A stretch of DNA of 7,664 nucleotides from the NCBI GenBank assembly GCA_024691465.1, contig JAILNO010000206.1:1-7664 (forward strand), written 5' to 3'. Source of the DNA: Pseudobutyrivibrio sp. (GTDB lineage: Bacteria > Bacillota_A > Clostridia > Lachnospirales > Lachnospiraceae). A model generated the notes under the pieces. That model was not told where the DNA came from. It saw only the letters and a list, made by a program, of their open reading frames with translations, and searched no databases. A program made the translations under genes and the position numbers. Of the stretch, positions 1 through 6,199 are shown piece by piece (the first letter of the stretch is position 1; every line of letters starts with the position of its first letter).

Positions 1-654
1 AGATCTGAAGTAAAGGCTCTTCTTAAGAAGGGCCTTATTTTAGTTGACGGAATAAAGAAAGTTAAGCCAGAGGAGAAAGTAGACGAGAATACAGTAGTTA
101 TTACCTATCAGGGTAAGGACTATTCATATAAGAAATATCATTATTATGTAATGAACAAGCCAAAGGGTGTAATCACAGCTACTGAGGATTCTAAGGAGAC
201 TACAGTCATGGATCTCTTTTACAGACAGTGCCCTGATGCACCTAAGGGACTTAGTCCAGTGGGCAGGCTTGATAAGGACACCACAGGATTATTACTGATT
301 ACTAATGACGGAGCTCTTGCCCATGATATGCTATCCCCTAAGAAACATGTGGATAAGACCTACTTCGTAACATTAGATAAAGAATTAACTGAGGATGATA
401 TTAAGGCCCTAGAGGCAGGAGTACATATAGGAGAGGGTAATCTCACAGCACCTGCAACTATAGATTATAATGGTGGAAACACATGTTATATAACTATTCA
501 TGAGGGTAAATTTCATCAGGTTAAAAGAATGTTTTTCGCAGTGGGAAAACAAGTGCTAGAGCTTAAAAGAACGGCCTTCGGACCACTTTTCCTCAATGAG
601 GAAGAACTCCCTTCTGGTCACATTAACGAACTAAAGTGTGAAAGTTTTTATTGA
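1..654 (+). CDS. rsuA: 16S rRNA pseudouridine synthase, RsuA type (5' end missing)
   Basis: The protein converts a uridine of small-subunit rRNA to pseudouridine (U516 in the E. coli enzyme). The frame is open from base 1, so the gene begins upstream; 217 residues are visible and probably a dozen or so N-terminal residues are missing. Residues 1-35 (starting RSEVKALLKKG, then ILVDG) are the end of an S4 RNA-binding domain. YYVMNKPKG at about 48-56 opens the catalytic domain, and GRLDKDTTGLLLITNDG at about 88-104 is the family signature, whose aspartate (residue 91, codon 271-273) is the catalytic nucleophile. HQVKRMF near 175 and LKRTAFGPL near 189 are also family motifs. The S4 domain plus the short 'VITATED' segment favours RsuA over RluB/RluE. 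An ATG at 151 is internal, because conserved S4 sequence lies upstream in frame. No terminator follows the stop, so read-through into livJ is possible. Confidence 0.85.
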   Translation, partial: RSEVKALLKKGLILVDGIKKVKPEEKVDENTVVITYQGKDYSYKKYHYYVMNKPKGVITATEDSKETTVMDLFYRQCPDAPKGLSPVGRLDKDTTGLLLITNDGALAHDMLSPKKHVDKTYFVTLDKELTEDDIKALEAGVHIGEGNLTAPATIDYNGGNTCYITIHEGKFHQVKRMFFAVGKQVLELKRTAFGPLFLNEEELPSGHINELKCESFY

Positions 655-679
655 CGATTTAATTAACAAGTTTTATGAT
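651..679 (+). promoter_or_regulatory. Predicted sigma-A promoter for livJ
   Basis: TTGACG at 651-656 (5 of 6 matches to TTGACA) is followed after exactly 17 bases by TATGAT at 674-679 (5 of 6 matches to TATAAT). Transcription would start near 686, giving an untranslated leader of about 87 bases before the livJ ATG. The -35 box overlaps the rsuA stop codon (652-654). The spacer contains the palindrome TTAATTAA (659-666), which could be an operator or simply AT-rich sequence. It is called from sequence match alone. Confidence 0.65.
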
Positions 680-726
680 AATTGAAAACGAGGGGTTTTA
701 GTCTTTAAAGTGATGAAGAGAGAAAG

Positions 727-754
727 TGAAATTAACAGGGGGAAGTTAGTTTCG
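727..754 (+). promoter_or_regulatory. Possible hairpin in the livJ leader
   Basis: GAAATTAAC (728-736) can pair with GTTAGTTTC (745-753) as nine consecutive pairs including one U-G wobble; a further wobble pair (727/754) is possible. The loop is the purine run AGGGGGAA (737-744). The stem ends six bases before the livJ Shine-Dalgarno sequence and has no U-tract, so it is not a terminator. It may stabilise the mRNA or affect ribosome access. It is mostly A-U pairs and could be chance; no known riboswitch class or T-box motif is recognised. Confidence 0.3.
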
Positions 755-759
755 GACAT

Positions 760-765
760 AGGAGG
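760..765 (+). promoter_or_regulatory. Ribosome binding site of livJ
   Basis: A perfect AGGAGG sits seven bases before the ATG at 773. It decides the start: the same frame is open back to a GTG at 710 and an ATG at 713, but those have no properly spaced Shine-Dalgarno sequence and would place 21 hydrophilic residues ahead of the lipoprotein signal peptide. Confidence 0.85.
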
Positions 766-772
766 GATAGAC

Positions 773-1957
773 ATGAAGAAAAAGATTTTAAGCCTTGCAC
801 TTTGTGGTGCTATGGCAGCTAGCTTATTTGTTGGCTGTGGAGATAAGGGTTCAGCAGGTTCTACTGAGAGTGTTGATACTTCAGGTGAACTTGTATGGAA
901 GATTGGCGGTATCGGACCTACTACAGGTAGTGCTGCTCAGTACGGACAGGGTGTTATGAACGCCATCCAGATTGCTGTAGACGAGGTCAATGCAGCAGGC
1001 GGTATCAACGGATATCAGATTGCATTTAATTTCCAGGACGATGAGGCAGATGCTCAGAAGTCAGTTAATGCATACAATACACTTAAGGATTGGGGAATGC
1101 AGATTCTTGAAGGAACAGTTACTTCAGGTGCATGTGCAGCAGTTTCAGCTGAGACATACAATGACAGAATTTTCCAGCTTACACCTTCAGCTTCTTCAAC
1201 AAGTGTAACAGAGGGACATGACAATACATATCAGATCTGTTTCTCAGATCCTAACCAGGGTACAGTTTCAGCTGATTATATCGCTGACAATAAGCTCGGA
1301 ACTAAGATTGGTATTATCTATGATAGCTCTGATCCATATTCATCAGGTGTATATCAGAACTTCGCTACAGAGGCTCAGGCAGTTGGCCTTGAGGTAGTAG
1401 CAACAGAAGCATTTACAGCAGATTCTAAGACAGACTTTACTACACAGCTTCAGAAGTGTAAGGATGCAGGTGCAGACCTTCTCTTCCTTCCATTCTACTA
1501 TACAGAGGGTTCTATCGTACTTACACAGGCTGACCAGATGGGATATGAGCCTACAATGTTCGGTGTAGATGGATTCGACGGATTACTTGGTGTTGAGAAT
1601 TTCGATGTAAGCCTTGCAGAGGGTGTATATCTTCTTACTCCTTTCGCAGCTGATGCAGAGGATGAGGCTACACAGGCATTCGTTAAGGCATACGAGGAAG
1701 CATACGGCGGAACACCTAACCAGTTCGCAGCTGATGCTTACGATGGAATCTATATTCTTAAGGAGGCTCTCGAGTCAGCTAACCTTACACCAGAGGCATC
1801 TAATGAGGAGATTTGCGATGCATTAATCGCAGCTGTTCAGCAGGTTAACTACAATGGACTTACAGGTGACAATATGTCATGGAATGAAAAGGGTGAAGTA
1901 TCTAAGGATCCTAAGGCTGTTATTATTCAGGACGGCGGTTACGTATCAGTACAGTAA
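773..1957 (+). CDS. livJ: Branched-chain amino acid ABC transporter, substrate-binding lipoprotein
   Basis: This 394-residue protein is the extracellular receptor of a LivJHMGF-type importer. Residues 1-21 are a signal peptide (KKK, then a hydrophobic stretch) ending in LFVGC, a lipobox with Cys22 as the predicted lipidated residue; Phe at -3 is less usual than Leu. A Ser/Gly/Thr-rich linker follows to about residue 38. The rest is a type I periplasmic-binding fold (Peripla_BP_6): WKIGGIGPTTGSAAQYGQG opens the domain, with AIQIAVDEVNAAGGINGYQI, the segment LTPSASST, IGIIYDSSDPYSSG and a C-terminal FAADAYDGIYIL, all in family order. It is first in the operon and separated from the permease genes by a large hairpin, the usual way to make more receptor than membrane components. 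Branched-chain amino acids are the default substrate; other amino acids, amides or urea are handled by close relatives and cannot be excluded from sequence alone. Confidence 0.9.
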   Translation: MKKKILSLALCGAMAASLFVGCGDKGSAGSTESVDTSGELVWKIGGIGPTTGSAAQYGQGVMNAIQIAVDEVNAAGGINGYQIAFNFQDDEADAQKSVNAYNTLKDWGMQILEGTVTSGACAAVSAETYNDRIFQLTPSASSTSVTEGHDNTYQICFSDPNQGTVSADYIADNKLGTKIGIIYDSSDPYSSGVYQNFATEAQAVGLEVVATEAFTADSKTDFTTQLQKCKDAGADLLFLPFYYTEGSIVLTQADQMGYEPTMFGVDGFDGLLGVENFDVSLAEGVYLLTPFAADAEDEATQAFVKAYEEAYGGTPNQFAADAYDGIYILKEALESANLTPEASNEEICDALIAAVQQVNYNGLTGDNMSWNEKGEVSKDPKAVIIQDGGYVSVQ

Positions 1958-1995
1958 TTCAGCTAGGACATTAGCTTAATAACTAAGCACCAATG

Positions 1996-2035
1996 GCGAT
2001 GCAAAGCGGACGAGAGACCGTCCGTTTAGCATCGC
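1996..2035 (+). terminator. Intercistronic hairpin between livJ and livH (leaky terminator or mRNA-stabilising stem)
   Basis: GCGATGC (1996-2002) pairs fully with GCATCGC (2029-2035). After one A/A mismatch come two A-T pairs and a G-U wobble, then CGGACG (2007-2012) pairs fully with CGTCCG (2019-2024) around the loop AGAGAC. The 40-base element is GC-rich in an AT-rich surround and sits in the 111-base livJ-livH gap. What follows (ATATTATATTTATAC) is AU-rich but lacks a clean U-run, so partial termination or protection of the livJ mRNA 3' end is more likely than full termination. The remainder of the gap shows no clear promoter. Confidence 0.7.
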
Positions 2036-2068
2036 ATATTATATTTATACGGAAAGCGAGTTTTTGTT

Positions 2069-2950
2069 ATGGGATTTTTAACCTATCTAATCAATGGTTT
2101 AAGCCTTGGTAGCGTGTATGCCATTATAGCTTTAGGCTATACCATGGTATACGGCATTGCTAAGATGCTTAATTTCGCACACGGAGACGTAATCATGATC
2201 GGTGCATACTTAGTCTTCATGTGTATGTCTAATTCAGGGATGCCGGCAGTGGTAGCTATTGTAGTATCTATAGTCTGCTGTACAGTACTTGGAATAGTCA
2301 TTGAGAAAATTGCATATAAGCCTCTTAGAAGAGCAACTAATCTGGCGGTGCTTATTACAGCTATCGGCGTTAGTTACTTTTTACAGAATATGGCGCTGTT
2401 GATATTTGGTTCTAACCCAGTTAGCTTCGCTTCAGTAATTACATGGCAGGGCCTGATACTTGCAGATGGACAGCTTAAGATTACAGGTAATGCCATCATA
2501 ACAATCATTACTTGCTTGATAATTATGATTGTTCTTATGTGGTTCGTTAAGAATACCAAGCCAGGTCAGGCTATGAGAGCAGTATCAGAGGATAAGGATG
2601 CAGCAGTGCTTATGGGAATCAATGTTAATGCAACTATTTCCCTTACATTCGCTATAGGTTCAGGTCTGGCAGCTATTGCTGGTGCATTACTCTGTAGCTC
2701 ATATCCATCACTTACTCCTTATACTGGTTCCATGCCAGGTATCAAAGCATTTACAGCTGCGGTATTCGGCGGTATCGGATCTATTCCAGGAGCACTTATC
2801 GGTGGACTATTACTGGGCATTATCGAGATATTAGCTAAGGCTTATATTTCCAGCCAGTTGGCAGATGCTATCGTATTTGCGGTACTTATTATTGTGTTGC
2901 TTGTTAAACCTACTGGTATTCTTGGCAAGCAGATTAAAGAGAAAGTGTAG
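2069..2950 (+). CDS. livH: Branched-chain amino acid ABC transporter, permease LivH
   Basis: One of two membrane subunits of the importer, 293 residues, the usual size for LivH. The N-terminus LINGLSLGSVYAIIALGYTMVYGI and the following LNFAHGD are hallmark LivH sequence, which fixes the start. About eight hydrophobic segments run through to residue 280. The loop at 170-186 (AMRAVSEDKDAAVLMGI) is the EAA-like cytoplasmic loop that contacts an ATPase subunit, and GGIGSIPGALIGG near 234-246 is a conserved C-terminal motif. The ribosome binding site is weak: only GGAAAGCGAG (2051-2060) lies upstream, with no AGGAGG. This fits lower synthesis than LivJ. The stop codon is directly followed by the livM start region. 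Confidence 0.93.
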   Translation: MGFLTYLINGLSLGSVYAIIALGYTMVYGIAKMLNFAHGDVIMIGAYLVFMCMSNSGMPAVVAIVVSIVCCTVLGIVIEKIAYKPLRRATNLAVLITAIGVSYFLQNMALLIFGSNPVSFASVITWQGLILADGQLKITGNAIITIITCLIIMIVLMWFVKNTKPGQAMRAVSEDKDAAVLMGINVNATISLTFAIGSGLAAIAGALLCSSYPSLTPYTGSMPGIKAFTAAVFGGIGSIPGALIGGLLLGIIEILAKAYISSQLADAIVFAVLIIVLLVKPTGILGKQIKEKV

Positions 2951-2954
2951 GTGG
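2949..2954 (+). promoter_or_regulatory. Ribosome binding site of livM
   Basis: AGGTGG overlaps the livH stop codon (2948-2950) and lies five bases before the ATG at 2960. It favours that ATG over the in-frame GTG at 2951, which lies inside this sequence and has only AGAGAAAG-type purines upstream. Confidence 0.6.
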
Positions 2955-2959
2955 CAGCA

Positions 2960-4033
2960 ATGAAGAATCTTAATAAATCTACACAAAACTTAATAACATC
3001 AATAGCATTAGTTGCAGTTCTATACATTGTGATGACAATCATGGATGTCACAGGAAATCTTAGCTCTCTTATGAGTGGATTGCTTGTTCCAGTATGTGCT
3101 TACTCACTGGTGGCAGTAGGACTTAACTTATGTGTTGGATATTTGGGTGAGCTCTCCTTAGGTCATGCAGGATTCATGTGCGTAGGTGCATTTACATCTG
3201 CATTCTTCTCTAAGGTATTCATGGGAGTAATCCCTGATGTGCCTAGATTCATCCTGGCACTTATTATTGGAACAGCTGCAGCTGCACTGTTTGGCTTCCT
3301 TATTGCCATTCCAGTACTTCGTTTGAGCGGTGATTATCTTGCAATCGTTACACTTGCCTTCGGCGAGATTATCAAGAATGTAATCAACGTATTATATGTA
3401 GGAATGGATTCTAATGGTATCCATGTATCCATGAAGGATATGCTTTCACTTGGACTTGAGCCAGGCGGTACCATGCTAATCAATGGACCTCAGGGAATCA
3501 CAGGAACTCCTAGACAGTCTACCTTTACAATTGCAGTGATTCTCTTAATACTGGCACTTGTTGCTACTCATAATTTCGTTAATTCCAGAACTGGTAGAGC
3601 AGTGAAGGCCATCAGAGATAACCAGATTGCAGCGGAGACAGTTGGTCTTCCAATTGCTAAATATAAGCTAATTGCATTTACACTATCTGCAGCCATAGCA
3701 GGTGTGGGCGGCGTACTTTTTGCCCACAATATCAATTCACTTACAGCTACTACTAACAACTTCGGATACAACATGTCCATCATGATTCTTGTATACGTAG
3801 TACTTGGTGGCATCGGTAATTTCTCAGGCTCAGTTATTGCAGCAGTGGTACTTACACTGCTCCCTGAGTTACTTAGAGGATTATCTAATTATCGTATGTT
3901 AATTTACTCAATTGTTCTTATTACACTTATGCTCTTTAACTGGGCTCCAGCTATTCTTAAGTGGAGAGAAGAAAAGGGCATCACCACTAAGGCAATTATG
4001 AGTAGATTTAATAAGAAAAAGGAGGTGCAGTAA
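2960..4033 (+). CDS. livM: Branched-chain amino acid ABC transporter, permease LivM
   Basis: The second membrane subunit, 357 residues from the chosen ATG; a GTG at 2951 would add three residues. Several hydrophobic segments cover residues about 10-330. GYLGELSLGHAGF (about 60-72) is the diagnostic LivM motif. LRLSGDYLAIVTLAFGEI (about 120-137) and the EAA-like loop RAVKAIRDNQIAAETVGLP (about 213-231) are also typical; the latter should dock on an ATPase subunit. VLGGIGNFSGSVIAA (about 281-295) mirrors the end of LivH, and the charged tail (WREEKG to KKKEVQ) is cytoplasmic. The TAATG junction overlaps livG by one base, and the 3' end of this gene carries the livG Shine-Dalgarno sequence (AGGAGG, 4020-4025), so the two should be translationally coupled. 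Confidence 0.92.
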   Translation: MKNLNKSTQNLITSIALVAVLYIVMTIMDVTGNLSSLMSGLLVPVCAYSLVAVGLNLCVGYLGELSLGHAGFMCVGAFTSAFFSKVFMGVIPDVPRFILALIIGTAAAALFGFLIAIPVLRLSGDYLAIVTLAFGEIIKNVINVLYVGMDSNGIHVSMKDMLSLGLEPGGTMLINGPQGITGTPRQSTFTIAVILLILALVATHNFVNSRTGRAVKAIRDNQIAAETVGLPIAKYKLIAFTLSAAIAGVGGVLFAHNINSLTATTNNFGYNMSIMILVYVVLGGIGNFSGSVIAAVVLTLLPELLRGLSNYRMLIYSIVLITLMLFNWAPAILKWREEKGITTKAIMSRFNKKKEVQ

Positions 4034-4791
4034 TGAGCTTACTTGAAGTTACTAATCTAGGCATTTCCTTTGGCGGACTTAGAGCCGTAGATGAGTTCAA
4101 TCTCTCTATTGAGGAGGGCGAGTTATATGGTCTCATCGGACCTAACGGTGCGGGCAAGACCACAGTCTTCAATATGCTTACAGGAATCTACAAGCCTACA
4201 GATGGCAAGATTTTCCTGGGAGGAAATGACATCACAGGTAAGAAGACTGCAGAGATTAATAAGTCTGGCGTGGCTAGAACTTTCCAGAATATTAGATTGT
4301 TCGGAGATCAGTCAGTGCTTGATAATGTTAAGATTGGCTTACATAATTCCTTTGAATATGGAACAGCCACAGGCATCTTCAGATTGCCTAAGTACTTTAC
4401 TACTGAAAAAGAGATGAATAAGAAAGCTCTTGAAATCCTTTCAGTATTCGGACTAGATAAGGAGGCAGATGTACTTGCATCTAATCTTCCTTATGGAAAG
4501 CAGAGAGAGCTGGAGATTGCCAGAGCTCTTGCTACTAATCCTAAGCTTTTACTCTTGGATGAGCCTGCAGCAGGTATGAATCCTAATGAGACTAGAGATT
4601 TGATGAATACCATAGCTCTCATCAGGAAGGAATTCGGAGTGACCATCCTTCTGATTGAGCATGATATGAAGCTTGTATCAGGAATCTGTGAGAAGCTTAC
4701 AGTTCTCAATTTCGGACGTGTGCTTGCACAGGGTGAGACCAGCGCAGTATTAAACGATCCAGAAGTAATAAAGGCTTATTTAGGAGAGTAA
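4033..4791 (+). CDS. livG: Branched-chain amino acid ABC transporter, ATPase LivG
   Basis: One of two ATPases that power the importer, 252 residues, standard length. Visible motifs are Walker A GPNGAGKTT (36-44), the Q-loop glutamine in TFQN (Gln85), signature LPYGKQRELEIARAL (152-166), Walker B LLLLDEP (172-178, catalytic Glu177) and H-switch IEHDM (His210). The signature reads PYGKQ rather than LSGGQ, which is close to the degenerate LSYGxQR form normal for LivG. The long insertion between the Q-loop and signature (roughly 100-150) and the ending DPEVIKAYLGE are also LivG features. Start: AGGAGG seven bases upstream, overlapping livM by one base. Its last bases contain AGGAG (4782-4786), the livF ribosome binding site. 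Confidence 0.95.
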   Translation: MSLLEVTNLGISFGGLRAVDEFNLSIEEGELYGLIGPNGAGKTTVFNMLTGIYKPTDGKIFLGGNDITGKKTAEINKSGVARTFQNIRLFGDQSVLDNVKIGLHNSFEYGTATGIFRLPKYFTTEKEMNKKALEILSVFGLDKEADVLASNLPYGKQRELEIARALATNPKLLLLDEPAAGMNPNETRDLMNTIALIRKEFGVTILLIEHDMKLVSGICEKLTVLNFGRVLAQGETSAVLNDPEVIKAYLGE

Positions 4792-4792
4792 T

Positions 4793-5497
4793 ATGTTAGA
4801 AGTAAAAGATTTAGTTGTTAATTATGGAGTTATACAAGCTCTTAAAGGAATTAGCTTCGAGGTTAATGAGGGAGAGGTAATCGCTCTTATCGGTGCCAAT
4901 GGTGCTGGTAAGACTACCACTCTTCAGACTATCTCAGGAATGCTTAATCCTACCTCAGGAAGTGTGCTCTTAGAGGGTGTCGATATCACTAAGGTACCAG
5001 GTCACAAAATCGTATCTATGGGTATGGCTCATGTGCCTGAGGGACGTAGAGTTTTCGCGGGATTAACAGTGCTTGAAAACTTGAAAATGGGGGCTTATAC
5101 TAGAAGTAACAAAGCAGAAATTGCGGATGCATTTGATAGAGTCTATGAGAGTTTTCCACGTCTTAAGGAGAGACAGAATCAGCTAGCTGGTACCCTGTCA
5201 GGTGGTGAGCAACAGATGCTTGCCATGGGCCGTGCTCTTATGAGTCAGCCACGTATTGTCCTTATGGATGAACCTTCTATGGGACTTTCTCCTATCTATG
5301 TGGAGGAGATTTTCAATATCATCCAGTCTATTTCTGATGCTGGCACCACAGTTCTTCTTGTAGAGCAGAATGCTAAGAAGGCACTTGCCATTGCAGATAG
5401 AGCATATGTACTAGAGACAGGTAATATCGTTCTATCAGGGGATGCTAAGCAGCTTATGAATGATGATTCAATTAAGAAGGCTTACCTAGGCGAGTAA
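4793..5497 (+). CDS. livF: Branched-chain amino acid ABC transporter, ATPase LivF
   Basis: The partner ATPase of LivG, 234 residues, normal for LivF. Motifs are Walker A GANGAGKTT (34-42), VPEGRRVFAGLTVLENL (81-97, with Glu at the usual Q-loop glutamine, a LivF trait), signature LSGGEQQMLAMGRAL (135-149), Walker B IVLMDEPSMGLSP (155-167, catalytic Glu160) and LLVEQNAKKAL (188-198). The H-switch histidine is Gln192; as I recall this is standard in LivF, so the heterodimer would rely on the LivG histidine at one site. The start follows the livG stop by one base, with AGGAG six bases upstream. No terminator follows, so transcription should continue into the next gene. Confidence 0.95.
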   Translation: MLEVKDLVVNYGVIQALKGISFEVNEGEVIALIGANGAGKTTTLQTISGMLNPTSGSVLLEGVDITKVPGHKIVSMGMAHVPEGRRVFAGLTVLENLKMGAYTRSNKAEIADAFDRVYESFPRLKERQNQLAGTLSGGEQQMLAMGRALMSQPRIVLMDEPSMGLSPIYVEEIFNIIQSISDAGTTVLLVEQNAKKALAIADRAYVLETGNIVLSGDAKQLMNDDSIKKAYLGE

Positions 5498-5499
5498 TG

Positions 5500-5532
5500 C
5501 CCTAAGGAAGATGGTGCATCACCTTATTTGGG
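5500..5532 (+). promoter_or_regulatory. Possible stem covering the Shine-Dalgarno sequence of the kinase-like gene
   Basis: CCCTAAGG (5500-5507) can pair with CCTTA (5522-5526) and, across a TTT bulge, with GGG (5530-5532), the first bases of the GGGGAGG ribosome binding site (5530-5536) for the gene at 5545. An alternative small hairpin, GGTG-CAT-CACC (5513-5523), competes with it. A ribosome finishing livF at 5495-5497 would melt the 5' arm, so this could couple translation to livF. There is no U-run, so it is not a terminator. The stem is modest and unproven. Confidence 0.3.
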
Positions 5533-5544
5533 GAGGTATACATC

Positions 5545-6165
5545 ATGGAAGAGAAAAAGCTAGTTATTACAATTGCCAGAAGCTATGGATCAGGTGGACT
5601 CACCTTGGCAAAGAAGCTGGGAAAGGAACTAGGAATTCCTGTATACGACAGAGAGATTCTTCGTATGGCTTCTGATCAGAGTGGTATCAATGAGGAGCTC
5701 TTCGGGCAGGTGGATGAGCATGTGCGCAAGATATTCATGAGCGCCAAGGGCAAGTACAAGGGCATGCCACTTACTCCAGAGTATTCTGCATTTACCTCAG
5801 ATGACAATCTATTCGAGCTTCAGGCTGATGTCATCAAGCGAATAGCTAATACAGGAAGCTGTATCTTCGTAGGTCGTTGTGCAGACTATATTTTACGAGA
5901 CAGACCTTATGTGCTTTCGTTATTTTTCTATGCATCTGAGGAGGATTGCTTAGAGAGATTGCGCAAGCAGGTTAGCGGCACTGATGATGAACTCATCAAG
6001 AGGATGCACGATATCGATAAGCATCGTGCAGATTATTATCGCTATTACACTGGTCATGATTGGAATGATGCTAGGAACTATGATTTCTGTCTTGATACGG
6101 GAGTGATGGATTACGATAGACTTATCGAAGTAGTTAAGTCATACATAGAGCTTAAGAATAAATAA
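5545..6165 (+). CDS. Cytidylate kinase-like family protein (Cytidylate_kin2), function unknown
   Basis: A 206-residue P-loop NTPase-fold protein resembling the cytidylate kinase-like family (AAA/CMK-related). Residues 6-22 (LVITIARSYGSGGLTLA) are the nucleotide-binding loop region. Then come LGIPVYDREIL (29-39), a central CIFVGRCADYIL segment (about 105-116) and a C-terminal LID-like part with DKHRADYYRYYTGHDW and NYDFCLDTG. These match the family, which is abundant in Clostridia and whose substrate is generally unestablished; true CMP kinase activity should not be assumed. The loop lacks the classical GK[ST] lysine, as the family does, and carries Leu19 where I recall relatives usually having Arg after GSGG. 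It lies 47 bases after livF, has a strong GGGGAGG ribosome binding site eight bases upstream, and appears to be the last gene of the liv transcript. A metabolic link to amino acid uptake is not evident. Confidence 0.82.
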   Translation: MEEKKLVITIARSYGSGGLTLAKKLGKELGIPVYDREILRMASDQSGINEELFGQVDEHVRKIFMSAKGKYKGMPLTPEYSAFTSDDNLFELQADVIKRIANTGSCIFVGRCADYILRDRPYVLSLFFYASEEDCLERLRKQVSGTDDELIKRMHDIDKHRADYYRYYTGHDWNDARNYDFCLDTGVMDYDRLIEVVKSYIELKNK

Positions 6166-6170
6166 TAATA

Positions 6171-6193
6171 GGGGCCCGTAGGGGCCCCTTTTT
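6171..6193 (+). terminator. Rho-independent terminator, probably bidirectional
   Basis: GGGGCCC (6171-6177) pairs with GGGCCCC (6182-6188) around the four-base loop GTAG, followed by TTTTT (6189-6193). This is a strong terminator for the liv/kinase-like transcript. Read on the other strand the same stem is followed by TATTATTATTTATT, so it may also stop the convergent pan transcript, whose last codon lies 12 bases beyond the stem. Confidence 0.9.
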
Positions 6194-6199
6194 ATTGGC

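Noticed and set aside
1..6. BglII site (AGATCT) exactly at the left edge, hinting at a clone boundary
   Set aside because: It lies in frame inside the conserved S4 domain of rsuA (Arg-Ser) and is explained by coding sequence; nothing else suggests an artificial join.
657..690. CodY-like box or other global amino-acid regulator site in the livJ promoter region
   Set aside because: Only a loose partial match (ATTGAAAAC) to the symmetrical CodY consensus; not enough to call.
685..699. AAAAC/GTTTT stem after rsuA as a terminator
   Set aside because: Only five pairs, mostly A-T, with no U-tract; it also overlaps the predicted livJ transcription start.
710..772. Longer livJ reading frame starting at GTG 710 or ATG 713
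   Set aside because: No spaced Shine-Dalgarno sequence, and the extension would put 21 hydrophilic residues before a normal lipoprotein signal peptide; AGGAGG points to ATG 773.
1961..1988. Two overlapping five-pair hairpins after livJ (AGCTA/TAGCT at 1961-1976; GCTTA/TAAGC at 1974-1988) that exclude each other, suggesting an attenuator
   Set aside because: Five-pair A/T-rich stems arise often by chance, there is no leader peptide, and neither leads to a U-run.
2951..2959. GTG at 2951 as the livM start
   Set aside because: AGGTGG at 2949-2954 is well placed for ATG 2960. The GTG adds only three residues and sits within that site. Not excluded, but less likely.
4950..5375. Q-loop Glu and H-switch Gln192 in LivF as a sign of a degenerate ATPase site
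   Set aside because: As I recall, these are the standard residues in LivF proteins, with the partner LivG supplying His and Gln.
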